A program made the translations under genes and the position numbers. The notes under the pieces were generated by a model. It was not told the DNA's origin. It made no database searches and was given only the letters and a program-made list of their open reading frames with translations. This document shows, piece by piece, positions 23,678-31,869 of a stretch of DNA of 43,105 nucleotides (its first letter is position 1; each line of letters starts with the position of its first letter). This DNA is from Sulfurovum sp. TSL1 (GTDB lineage Bacteria; Campylobacterota; Campylobacteria; Campylobacterales; Sulfurovaceae): the NCBI RefSeq assembly GCF_019972135.1, contig NZ_BPFI01000001.1, positions 1 to 43,105 of the forward strand. Reading direction: 5' to 3'.

Positions 23678-24235
23678 ATGCTTGAAATTAGATGGCATAG
23701 CCGTGCCGGGCAAGGTGCAGTTACAGGCGCTAAAGGTTTAGCGGAGGTGGTAGCGACCACAGGTAAAGATGTGCAGGCATTTGCATTTTATGGTTCTGCA
23801 AAGCGGGGAGCAGCCATGACGGCATATAACCGCGTGGATGACAAAGTCATCTTAAACCACGAAAAATTTATGGAACCTGACTATGTGCTTGTCATTGATC
23901 CGGCACTGGTTTATGCAACGGATATCACTGCGAATGAAAAAGAGAATACAGTGTACATTGTAACGACACATTTAAGCACCCGGGAGCTTGTTGAATCCCA
24001 GTCAAAACTGTTAGGGAAAAAAGTCTTCACGGTGGATTGTATCAAGATCTCTCAGGAGACGATCGGAAAAGCGATCCCCAATACACCGATGCTTGGTGCA
24101 TTGATGAAGATATCGGGGATGTATGATATTGAGTTTTTTAAAGAGAGCATGGCAAAGGTGCTTAAAAAACTTCCTCAGAAAATAGTCGATGCCAATATGA
24201 TAGCCATTCAACGTGCATATGACGAAGTAAAATAA
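23678..24235 (+). CDS. porG: Pyruvate:ferredoxin oxidoreductase, gamma subunit
   Basis: The 185-residue gamma subunit of a 2-oxoacid:acceptor oxidoreductase, with the family start IRWHSRAGQGAVTGAKGLAE and FYGSAKRGAAM. Four-subunit POR interconverts pyruvate plus CoA with acetyl-CoA, CO2 and reduced ferredoxin or flavodoxin; Campylobacterota use it oxidatively or, in autotrophs with the reductive TCA cycle, for CO2 fixation. AGGAG precedes the ATG. It is followed after nine bases by the delta subunit. Named porC in some schemes. Confidence 0.94.
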   Translation: MLEIRWHSRAGQGAVTGAKGLAEVVATTGKDVQAFAFYGSAKRGAAMTAYNRVDDKVILNHEKFMEPDYVLVIDPALVYATDITANEKENTVYIVTTHLSTRELVESQSKLLGKKVFTVDCIKISQETIGKAIPNTPMLGALMKISGMYDIEFFKESMAKVLKKLPQKIVDANMIAIQRAYDEVK

Positions 24236-24244
24236 GGAGAAAAC

Positions 24245-24649
24245 ATGCAAGAAAATGGATGGAACACATTCGAGATCGGCACCATACTCAGACCATTTGA
24301 AGGGCCAACACCGGATGTGACGGCCATACAGCCTGAGGATCGTTCCTATTCGAAATCCAATTCGTTTAGTGTAAGTGTAGCTGATTGGCGTATCGAGAAG
24401 CCTTTGTTCAACAAAGAGCATTGTATCGATTGTCAATTTTGCTGGATCTACTGTCCTGATATGTCGATCATTTCCCGTGATAAAAAGATGATCGGTATTG
24501 ACTTTGATCACTGCAAAGGATGCGGTATCTGTGTGGAGGTTTGTCCCACCACGCCTAAAGCGCTGCTGATGTTCCCGGAACAAAAAGACGAAGAGACGGC
24601 ATTGTCTGAATGGCCTGAAAAAGATAAAAAAGAACCAAAGGAGATCTAA
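24245..24649 (+). CDS. porD: Pyruvate:ferredoxin oxidoreductase, delta (ferredoxin-like) subunit
   Basis: A 134-residue subunit with two complete 4Fe-4S motifs: C60, C63, C66, C70-Pro and C90, C93, C96, C100-Pro. These clusters carry electrons from the thiamine site to the external acceptor. A 50-residue N-terminal extension (GTILRPFEGPTPDVTAIQ) is typical of the Campylobacterota form. Its stop overlaps the alpha subunit ATG by one base (TAATG). Confidence 0.94.
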   Translation: MQENGWNTFEIGTILRPFEGPTPDVTAIQPEDRSYSKSNSFSVSVADWRIEKPLFNKEHCIDCQFCWIYCPDMSIISRDKKMIGIDFDHCKGCGICVEVCPTTPKALLMFPEQKDEETALSEWPEKDKKEPKEI

Positions 24650-25869
24650 TGGCTGAACTATTCGAATTACGCGATATGGAAGTATGGGATGGTAATATGG
24701 CAGCAAGCCATGCATTGCGCCAGGCACAAGTGGATGTGGTTGCGGCGTATCCCATCACCCCATCAACGCCGATCGTAGAAAATTATGCAAACTTCATGGC
24801 AAACGGTTATATTGACGGTGAATATGTCATGGCTGAATCCGAGCATGGTGCGATGTCCTGCTGTATCGGTGCATCCGCAGCCGGCGGACGTGTTGCTACA
24901 GCAACGAGTTCACAAGGATTCGCTTTAATGCTGGAAACCCTGTATTCTGCATCCGGGATGCGGCTCCCGATCGTACTCAATGTCGTCAACCGTGCTATCG
25001 GTGCGCCGCTCAACGTGAACGGAGACCACTCGGATATGTACATGGGTCGCGACAGCGGCTGGATCCAGATCGATTGCTATAATCCGCAAGATGTGTATGA
25101 TATGAATCTTGTCGCGTTCCGCGTTTCAGAGGATCATGATATTCGCCTTCCGGCGATGGTGCACCAGGACGGCTTTATGACATCCCATACGGCACAGAGG
25201 GTAAAAACACTTGCAGATGATGTAGCGTATGACTTCATCGGTGAATTTAAACCGATGAACGATATGCTGGACCTGGATCATCCTGTCACGCATGGGGTTC
25301 AGACCGAAGAGGATTGGCACTTTGAGCACAAAGCCCGTCAGCATCACGCTCTGATGAGCGCTGTTCTGCCTAAGATCCAAGAGGCATTTGATGCGCTGAA
25401 AGCATTGACCGGACGTCAATACAACATCGTAGAAAGCTACAATATGGACGATGCCGAGATAGCGATCGTTTGTATGGGGACGTCCGTAGAAACTGCCGAA
25501 GAGGTTTCGAATGAGCTTCGCACCCAGGGGATCAAGGCCGGTGTCGTCGGTATCCGTGTTTTCCGTCCCTTCCCGCTTGAACAGATCGCCGATGCACTTA
25601 AAGGCTGCAAGGCGATCGCTACGCTTGACCGATCCAGTCCAAACGGTACGGTCGGCGCACTCTATAATGAACTCGCGGGGGCGTTGTTCAATACAGGTAC
25701 CCAAGCGGTACTGACCAACTACATTTATGGTCTTGGAGGACGTGATTTGACAAAATCCAGTTTGCATTCAATATACCGTGACCTTCAGGAAAATGCGGAG
25801 GCCGGGTGTCCAACGACTCCATTACAGCAATTCAGTGGTCTTCGCGGACCGAAACTTTCGTTTTTTTAA
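24649..25869 (+). CDS. porA: Pyruvate:ferredoxin oxidoreductase, alpha subunit
   Basis: The 406-residue alpha subunit, with AAYPITPSTPIVE (pyrimidine-binding domain), SEHGAMSCCIGASAAGGRVATATSSQG split by the usual glycines, and a C-terminal transketolase-like domain (GVVGIRVFRPFPLEQI). It forms the active site with the beta subunit. AAGGAGA lies seven bases upstream. GC-rich codon use here stands out against the flanking genes. Confidence 0.95.
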   Translation: MAELFELRDMEVWDGNMAASHALRQAQVDVVAAYPITPSTPIVENYANFMANGYIDGEYVMAESEHGAMSCCIGASAAGGRVATATSSQGFALMLETLYSASGMRLPIVLNVVNRAIGAPLNVNGDHSDMYMGRDSGWIQIDCYNPQDVYDMNLVAFRVSEDHDIRLPAMVHQDGFMTSHTAQRVKTLADDVAYDFIGEFKPMNDMLDLDHPVTHGVQTEEDWHFEHKARQHHALMSAVLPKIQEAFDALKALTGRQYNIVESYNMDDAEIAIVCMGTSVETAEEVSNELRTQGIKAGVVGIRVFRPFPLEQIADALKGCKAIATLDRSSPNGTVGALYNELAGALFNTGTQAVLTNYIYGLGGRDLTKSSLHSIYRDLQENAEAGCPTTPLQQFSGLRGPKLSFF

Positions 25870-25878
25870 GGAGTAAGT

Positions 25879-26832
25879 ATGTTTCAAGCGAAAACAAAAA
25901 ATCTCAAAAATTTTTCGACATCAGCAGAGCGTTTTGAAGGAGCGAATCTTCTTTGTCCCGGATGCGCCCACTCTATTATTGTCCGTGAAGTATTGAATGC
26001 GACCAATGACAATTTGATCCTTGGAGCATCAACAGGATGTCTTGAAGTGTGTACCGCCGTGTATCCGCATACTTCATGGGATGCTTCCTGGATCCATATC
26101 GGATTCGAAAATGGTTCCTCTGCCGTGGCAGGCGCTGAAGCGATGTACAAGGCGCTGAAGAACAAAGGGCGACTGAAACAGCCGGACCGCACTCCGAAGT
26201 TTGTCGCGTTCGGTGGAGACGGCGCAACGTATGACATCGGTTTTCAGTGGATCTCCGGATGTTTTGAACGTGGGCACGATATGATGTATATCTGTCTGGA
26301 TAATGAAGTGTATGCAAACACCGGTGGACAGCGCTCCTCTTCAACACCGATCGGTGCGTCGGCAACAACGACTCCTGCCGGACGCATAAGCTACGGTGAA
26401 AAACAAAACAAAAAAGATATGATGGCGATCATGGCGGCGCACGGCGCACCGTATGTGGCACAGGTCGCTCCGAACAAATGGAAAGATATGGTCGCCAAGA
26501 TCCAAAAAGGGTTTGCGACCGAGGGCCCTGTCTTCATCAATGCGATGTCTGCATGTACCACCGAGTGGAAATTTGCCCCGGAAGATACCATCGCTATCTC
26601 TGATCTGGCAACCGATTCGTTGGTTTTCCCGCTGTATGAGATCATTGAGGGAACCAAACTCAATATTACCTACCGCCCGAAAAATGTGATTCCTGTACGT
26701 GATTACCTCGGTGCGCAAGGGCGCTTCAAGCATCTTTTCACCAAGCAGTACGAGCATCTTATCGACGAGTGGCAGGCACGTGTTGATGCACAATGGGAAC
26801 ATCTCCAACGTCGTGAAGAAGCCTGTCTTTAA
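25879..26832 (+). CDS. porB: Pyruvate:ferredoxin oxidoreductase, beta subunit
   Basis: The 317-residue thiamine diphosphate subunit. The TPP motif starts at GDGA (113-116) and reaches N142 in LDNEVYANTGG. Four cysteines for the proximal 4Fe-4S cluster are visible: C26, C29 (CPGC), C54 and C226. Length and motif order match the family. AAGGAG precedes the ATG nine bases after porA. Last gene of the operon; no clear terminator follows. Confidence 0.95.
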   Translation: MFQAKTKNLKNFSTSAERFEGANLLCPGCAHSIIVREVLNATNDNLILGASTGCLEVCTAVYPHTSWDASWIHIGFENGSSAVAGAEAMYKALKNKGRLKQPDRTPKFVAFGGDGATYDIGFQWISGCFERGHDMMYICLDNEVYANTGGQRSSSTPIGASATTTPAGRISYGEKQNKKDMMAIMAAHGAPYVAQVAPNKWKDMVAKIQKGFATEGPVFINAMSACTTEWKFAPEDTIAISDLATDSLVFPLYEIIEGTKLNITYRPKNVIPVRDYLGAQGRFKHLFTKQYEHLIDEWQARVDAQWEHLQRREEACL

Positions 26833-27157
26833 TTAATCAGAGATCAAGTCGTCATCCTTCTTTACGGAGGGTGGCTATAGTGCCTTCTTCCAGGCTCTCG
26901 CAAAATGACAACTCATTTCCTACCTCTCCACCATACTATACACAGCCCGTTTTGATATGCCCGGTGTTTTAGCAATGTTGCTGTCACTCGCGGTGCTAAA
27001 TGGGCATGTATGAAATACTACGAAACTGATGTCATTTAACGTATTGAAATATCCACAAAAAAAGAGTTCCGAGACCTATTCTTTTCATGATTCCACTTGC
27101 GTTCTGCATGGGCATTTTTACATATTTTTTACAGATTTTTACTATACTCAAGGAATC
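26833..27157. repeat. Intergenic region with two palindromic elements
   Basis: No gene is supported here. Element one spans 26848-26912: GTCGTCAT at one end and ATGACAAC at the other match at seven of eight positions as inverted repeats, the style of dispersed GTCAT-ended elements. Element two spans 26957-27007: ATGCCC and TTTAGCA are mirrored by TGCTAAA and GGGCAT around a 19-base loop. A minus-strand open stretch across the second reads like a protein fragment (IAKTPGISKRAVYSMVER) but has no start signal. Rest: the leader of the MoxR operon. Confidence 0.5.
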
Positions 27158-28105
27158 ATGAAAAACAAGATTACAGTATTAAAACAGGAAATTTCGAAGC
27201 AGGTTATAGGCCATAAAGAGATGATAGATGCTCTGTTGATCGGTTTGTTTACGAATGGTCATATACTTTTAGAAGGTGTGCCAGGTCTTGCGAAGACAAC
27301 AGCTGTCAATGCTGTATCCAAGAGCTTGAATTTGAACTTTAAAAGAGTCCAGTTCACCCCGGACCTACTTCCTTCTGATATTATCGGTGCAGAGATCTAT
27401 GATGTAAGATCCGGAAATTTCAAAATCAAACACGGGCCTGTTTTTACCAACCTTCTTCTTGCAGATGAGATCAACCGAGCCCCTGCAAAAGTCCAGTCGG
27501 CACTTCTTGAAGTCATGCAGGAACGTCAAGTCACCATCGGGGATGAGAGTTTTGCGATAGAAGATCCTTTTTTAGTGCTTGCAACACAAAACCCGATCGA
27601 GCAAGAGGGTGCCTATACACTGCCAGAAGCCCAACTGGACCGATTTATGTTTAAGATCATCGTTGGCTACAATAGTGAGGCAGAAGAGTACGAGATAGCA
27701 GAAAAAGCGGCCAATGCAACTTTTGAGAAGGTCAATGCTGTATTGAGTGTGGATGAACTCAATAGTATCAAAGAAGAGGTAAAGCATGTCTATATCGATG
27801 ATGAACTCAAAGCCTATATCGTCAAACTGATTTTTGCTACACGAGAGCCTCTGAAATACGGGGTAGGGTCTATTGCCGATTATATTCAGTTCGGGGCAAG
27901 TCCCAGAGCTACGATCGATATGATGAAAGCGGTTAAAGCCAGAGCCTATTTACGGGGAAACGAGTTTGTATCGCCTATTGATATTGCTTTAACGATCAAA
28001 GATGTATTGAGACACAGGATCGTTCTCAGTTATGAAGCTATGGCTGAAGGTATGAGCAGTGATGATGTCATACAAAAAGTCTTGGAAACAATTCCTGTCC
28101 CCTAA
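27158..28105 (+). CDS. MoxR family AAA+ ATPase
   Basis: A 315-residue AAA+ protein from the ATG at 27158 (AAGGA just upstream; the longer frame is not conserved-looking). Walker A GVPGLAKT (40-47), Walker B LLLADEIN (D103, E104), sensor 1 LATQNPIEQEG and the MoxR-typical LPEAQLDRF. MoxR ATPases act as chaperones with VWA-domain partners, here encoded by the following genes. Two bases separate it from the DUF58 gene; all six genes of the run are tightly packed, so one operon is likely. Confidence 0.94.
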   Translation: MKNKITVLKQEISKQVIGHKEMIDALLIGLFTNGHILLEGVPGLAKTTAVNAVSKSLNLNFKRVQFTPDLLPSDIIGAEIYDVRSGNFKIKHGPVFTNLLLADEINRAPAKVQSALLEVMQERQVTIGDESFAIEDPFLVLATQNPIEQEGAYTLPEAQLDRFMFKIIVGYNSEAEEYEIAEKAANATFEKVNAVLSVDELNSIKEEVKHVYIDDELKAYIVKLIFATREPLKYGVGSIADYIQFGASPRATIDMMKAVKARAYLRGNEFVSPIDIALTIKDVLRHRIVLSYEAMAEGMSSDDVIQKVLETIPVP

Positions 28106-28107
28106 GT

Positions 28108-28980
28108 ATGGATGCATGCATGCTCACGAAGCTTCTCTCCTCAAATAAACAGCTTGCATTAATGCTTATCAAGGCACAAAAAGAAGTCTTTAGTAAGATC
28201 GTTGGCGAGAACAATTCGAGGCATCAGGGTGCGGGGTATGACTTTGTAGAGCTGCGCGAATATGAGAGCGGTGATGACATTAAACATATGGATTGGATCA
28301 TAAGCTCAAAAATGGGGAAGCCCTATGTAAAGGTATTTCATCAGCCAAGAGAGCTGAATGTTTCTATCGTCCCTATCTTGTCCGGATCGGTTCATTTTGG
28401 AACGAAATTTTTAAAACATCAGCTGATCAATGAAGTCTGTGCCCTCATTGCTTACAGCTGTGTCAGACAGAATGACCCTTTTGAGAGTTTCATCTGCAAT
28501 GATGATGTGGTACTGAACACAAAAAAAACAAAACAGCTCTTTGGAGTGAGAACCTTGGCAGAAAAAATTGCCAACTATGATGTGCTCGAAAAAAATGTTG
28601 ACTGGAAACTCATTTCGAAAAAACTCTTTACACAGCTGAGGCAAAGATCTCTTGTCTTTTTGATCGGAGACTTTTTTGACACGAAAGAGCTGGACCTAAG
28701 AGCCTTTTCGATGAAGCATGAGGTAGTTGTGATCATTGTTCGAGACAGATTTGAAGAAGCGCCTGCACTGCTTGGAGATATCAATATAACAGATCCTTCT
28801 ACAGGGCAAAGTGCTTTACTAAACCTCAATGAAAAAGCTGTAAAGAGTATTCAGGCAAAGGTCTTTGAAGAGGATCAACTTCTGTATCAAAAACTGAAAA
28901 AGTCGGGGATCAGATTTATCAAGATCTATACAGATGAAAATCCGGCAGAAAAAATCCTGGATGTAATGAACCGCCAATGA
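28108..28980 (+). CDS. DUF58 domain protein
   Basis: A 290-residue cytosolic protein with the DUF58 hallmark GYDFVELREYESGDDIKHMDW (residues 43-63), followed by a degenerate VWA-like fold. Always found with MoxR and Bat genes; its biochemical role is not established. The start used is the ATG at 28108; an ATG twelve bases later (MLTKLL) is also possible, and neither has a strong ribosome site, suggesting coupling to moxR. Its stop overlaps the next start (ATGA). Confidence 0.88.
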   Translation: MDACMLTKLLSSNKQLALMLIKAQKEVFSKIVGENNSRHQGAGYDFVELREYESGDDIKHMDWIISSKMGKPYVKVFHQPRELNVSIVPILSGSVHFGTKFLKHQLINEVCALIAYSCVRQNDPFESFICNDDVVLNTKKTKQLFGVRTLAEKIANYDVLEKNVDWKLISKKLFTQLRQRSLVFLIGDFFDTKELDLRAFSMKHEVVVIIVRDRFEEAPALLGDINITDPSTGQSALLNLNEKAVKSIQAKVFEEDQLLYQKLKKSGIRFIKIYTDENPAEKILDVMNRQ

Positions 28981-29372
28981 CAAATCTCGTAATTCATGAT
29001 ATCTTTCCTCCTGTAGATGTTCCTGACAACTCTGCATATATATTTTTTTCACTTCTGTTCGCAGGTGTTTTAAGTACAAGTTTTGTTGTATACGTCCTGT
29101 ATAAAAAGTTTAAGGTACACAAAAATCGAAGAGTAAAGAAATATATAGAAATACTGCACAATTGTGATTTTAAAAATGTAAAACAGAGTGCTTACCAGAT
29201 AAGCTATTACGGTCATCTCCTGGCCAAAACAGATCAAGAAAAAGCTGCACTAAAAGAGATTGTCTCGGAGCTTTCACTGCATCAATACAAAAAAGAAATG
29301 CCTGAAATTTCAGAAGAAGTGATAGAGCAGTTTCAGCTATTTTTAATAACGGTAGAGCATAGGTATGTTTGA
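28977..29372 (+). CDS. Small single-span membrane protein of Bat operon (DUF4381-like)
   Basis: A 131-residue protein with one membrane helix at about 22-42 (YIFFSLLFAGVLSTSFVVYV), a basic stretch and a helical cytoplasmic domain. Position between DUF58 and BatA, length and layout match DUF4381-type proteins of aerotolerance operons. Overlaps its upstream neighbour by four bases and BatA by eight. Likely a scaffold for the MoxR-VWA complex; this is inference. Confidence 0.7.
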   Translation: MTNLVIHDIFPPVDVPDNSAYIFFSLLFAGVLSTSFVVYVLYKKFKVHKNRRVKKYIEILHNCDFKNVKQSAYQISYYGHLLAKTDQEKAALKEIVSELSLHQYKKEMPEISEEVIEQFQLFLITVEHRYV

Positions 29373-30279
29373 GCATTTTTCTTTTGAGCACCCCTATTTT
29401 TTACTGTTGATATTACTGTTTATTATCGCGTCCAGATATTTTAATCCTGTGCCTACATCATATTATATGCCACACTTCTCTCAGATCTTACCTCACGCAT
29501 CCACAAAGAAGTACTTGAAGCGTATCTTGAAGTGGGTCATACTGATCTTTGCGATCATAGCCCTCAGCACGCCCGTCATCAACAGGGGTACGAAGAGCAT
29601 CAAAGAAGAGGGTATCGATATCGTTTTAAGCCTTGATACAAGCGGTTCCATGAGCCTCATCGGTTTAAATGAGCAAAACTATGAACAAAACAGATGGGAA
29701 GTTGTTAGCGAGGTTGTGAAAGATTTTATCTCTACACGAGAGAATGACAGGATCGGACTCGTTGTTTTTGGTGATACAACCACCGTAGCCTCTCCCTTAA
29801 GCTATGACAGTGAAGCCCAGATGCATATCATAGAAGAGACCGATATCGGGGTAGTTGGTAAAAGTACGGCATTGATCGACAGTATCGTCACCTCTATAAG
29901 CCTTTTAAAAAAGAGTCAAAGCAGATCTAAAGTGGTCATACTTTTGAGTGATGGGGATGATACGGCAAGTCAAGTGCCTCTGTCTGTAGCGCTGAAACTA
30001 GCGAAAAAATATCAGATCAAGATATACACGGTCTCCATCGGTGAAAGCAACAATAATATGCTTCAAGTCATTTCAAATGAAAATGGAGCCCAAAGCTTTG
30101 TAGCGACCAATAAAGAAGATCTGGCCCAGGTTTATGAAACGATCAACTCGCTTGAGCGCAGCAATACGGAACATAGTAAGGTGAAGATCGTCGAGCACCT
30201 CTATTTTTATTTTTTAGGTGTTTCACTGGTTTCTGGACTGCTGCTTTTACTCTTTGTACGAAAAAGTGAGGAGTTTTAA
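29365..30279 (+). CDS. batA: VWA domain membrane protein BatA
   Basis: A 304-residue protein with two N-terminal membrane helices (about 10-22 and 53-70), a von Willebrand A domain with an intact metal site D91-T-S-G-S95, and a C-terminal helix (about 279-298). The domain faces the periplasm. In Bacteroides, bat genes were named for aerotolerance, but a general envelope chaperone role is also proposed for MoxR-Bat systems. The start overlaps the previous gene by eight bases; BatB follows directly with no gap. Confidence 0.85.
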   Translation: MFEHFSFEHPYFLLLILLFIIASRYFNPVPTSYYMPHFSQILPHASTKKYLKRILKWVILIFAIIALSTPVINRGTKSIKEEGIDIVLSLDTSGSMSLIGLNEQNYEQNRWEVVSEVVKDFISTRENDRIGLVVFGDTTTVASPLSYDSEAQMHIIEETDIGVVGKSTALIDSIVTSISLLKKSQSRSKVVILLSDGDDTASQVPLSVALKLAKKYQIKIYTVSIGESNNNMLQVISNENGAQSFVATNKEDLAQVYETINSLERSNTEHSKVKIVEHLYFYFLGVSLVSGLLLLLFVRKSEEF

Positions 30280-31869
30280 ATGTTTTTTTTATATGAACAT
30301 ATGCTTTATGCCTTACTTCTTCCACTGCTCTTTTTGATCTTCTCCTTTAAGCATTGTCAAAACAGTATGCAAAAGCTCTTTTCAAAACCTGTTTTAGATC
30401 AATTGAGTGTAAATGCTGAGAGGCTTCAAGGCCCTGTGCGATACAGACTCTTTTTACTGGCTCTGATCTTTTTTATAGGTTCCATTGCCCGTCCGGTCAT
30501 AGACGAAAAAAATACCTTCAAAACGCAGGCGCTGACTTCTGTGGTCATTGCACTGGATGTCTCCAAGTCTATGCACCTGACCGATATCTATCCAAGCCGA
30601 TTCATGTTTGCAAGAGAGAAGCTCAAAAAACTCATTTCCAAGAGTAATGATATGCGTATGGGCATACTCTTCTTCGCTAGAAATGCATATATGGCTTATC
30701 CTGTAAGCGAAGATATACCGGCCCTGGAGTATATGCTTGATCATTTAAGCAAGGACCAAAAGTTTGAAGACAATTCAAATATTTTTGCAGCTATCGAAGC
30801 CGGAAACCAAATGTTACAAGATGCCAAGGCTAAAAATATGATTCTGCTAAGCGATGGGGGTAACAGCGATGATGTCTCAGAAGAGATTCACTATCTAAAA
30901 GAAAACGGTATAACCCTCTATGCCATAGGTACGGCGACTGAAAAGGGTGTTTCCCTTTCAGAAAAGAACGCTTCGAAGTCCACATTGAACCCTATACTCA
31001 AAGCGTTGGCGCTTGAAAGCAGAGGCAGCTATGAGGATTTTTCCTGGAGTGAAAATGATATAAACGCCATCCTCTCTCACATCAGAAAAGATTCCCAAAA
31101 AGAAAAGGAGAATGCCCATCAGTTCAAGCAGTATACAGAACTTTTTTCTTATCCTCTTGCTTTGGGGTTATTACTTCTCTTTTTCGTTTTTTCATCTCCC
31201 TTGAGAATGAATAAAAAGGTTCCTTTTTTGCTCACGTTTATCGTAGTGAGCCTGTGCATACCGCATACAAAACTGCAGGCGGGTGTATTGGATTTTATGA
31301 CGTTACATAAGGCCAAAAATTTGTATGATGCACAACAATATGACCAGTCTGCAACACTATACAAAACAGTGGTGAAAAACGCTGAGGGGTATTATAACCT
31401 TGCCAATGCACTTTATCAGGCGCATCATTATCAAGAAGCCATTGCCATGTATCAAAAGAGTCTATCCAAAAAGAGTGCCATGAAGGCAAAGATATTGCAC
31501 AATATAGGCAACTGCTATGTCCAGATGGATGCATTGGAATTGGCTAAAAGATACTATGAAGAAGCCCTTAAATCCGCACAGAACCCTTTAACCAAAGAGA
31601 ATCTTGAATATGTGGATAAACTCCTGCGTGAGAAAAAGAAAAAGAAGCAAAAGAAAAAACCAAAGAGAGCATGTGTGGGTGTAAGTAAAGTCGTGGATCA
31701 CCTGGAACTTGAAAGATCTTCCAGTTCAACGTATGAGATAGAGGCTGAGGATCTTGTCCTCTCAGAAGAAGAGCGCTGGATGAAACTTCTGGAGAAAAAA
31801 CAGGTGCCGATCTTTTTGCACAAGATAGAAACAGAAAGGATGAGCCATCATGTTGAACAAGCTTGGTAA
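30280..31869 (+). CDS. BatB-BatC fusion: VWA domain plus TPR protein
   Basis: A 529-residue protein: membrane helices (about 8-24 and 56-72), a VWA domain with metal site D93-V-S-K-S97, a helix pair (about 287-330), then TPR repeats (about 345-450: AEGYYNLANALYQAHHYQEAIAMYQKSL and the following unit) and a Lys-rich tail (KKKKKQKKKPKR). In some bacteria the VWA (BatB) and TPR (BatC) parts are separate genes; here they are one frame. The TPRs probably recruit partners in the periplasm. The 3' end overlaps BatD by 20 bases. Confidence 0.83.
   Translation: MFFLYEHMLYALLLPLLFLIFSFKHCQNSMQKLFSKPVLDQLSVNAERLQGPVRYRLFLLALIFFIGSIARPVIDEKNTFKTQALTSVVIALDVSKSMHLTDIYPSRFMFAREKLKKLISKSNDMRMGILFFARNAYMAYPVSEDIPALEYMLDHLSKDQKFEDNSNIFAAIEAGNQMLQDAKAKNMILLSDGGNSDDVSEEIHYLKENGITLYAIGTATEKGVSLSEKNASKSTLNPILKALALESRGSYEDFSWSENDINAILSHIRKDSQKEKENAHQFKQYTELFSYPLALGLLLLFFVFSSPLRMNKKVPFLLTFIVVSLCIPHTKLQAGVLDFMTLHKAKNLYDAQQYDQSATLYKTVVKNAEGYYNLANALYQAHHYQEAIAMYQKSLSKKSAMKAKILHNIGNCYVQMDALELAKRYYEEALKSAQNPLTKENLEYVDKLLREKKKKKQKKKPKRACVGVSKVVDHLELERSSSSTYEIEAEDLVLSEEERWMKLLEKKQVPIFLHKIETERMSHHVEQAW

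Noticed and set aside
24011-25767. Long antisense frames over the POR genes (up to 238 codons)
   Set aside because: They follow from the higher G+C and codon bias of the POR genes; translations are Cys/Arg/His-rich with no domain.
27143-27148. TATACT just before moxR as its promoter
   Set aside because: It would start transcription at the ATG and exclude the good AAGGA site; probably chance in AT-rich DNA, though not excluded.
27029-27157. N-terminal extension of the MoxR protein
   Set aside because: The ATG at 27158 has AAGGA and begins the normal family N terminus; the extension is Phe/Tyr-rich and matches nothing expected.
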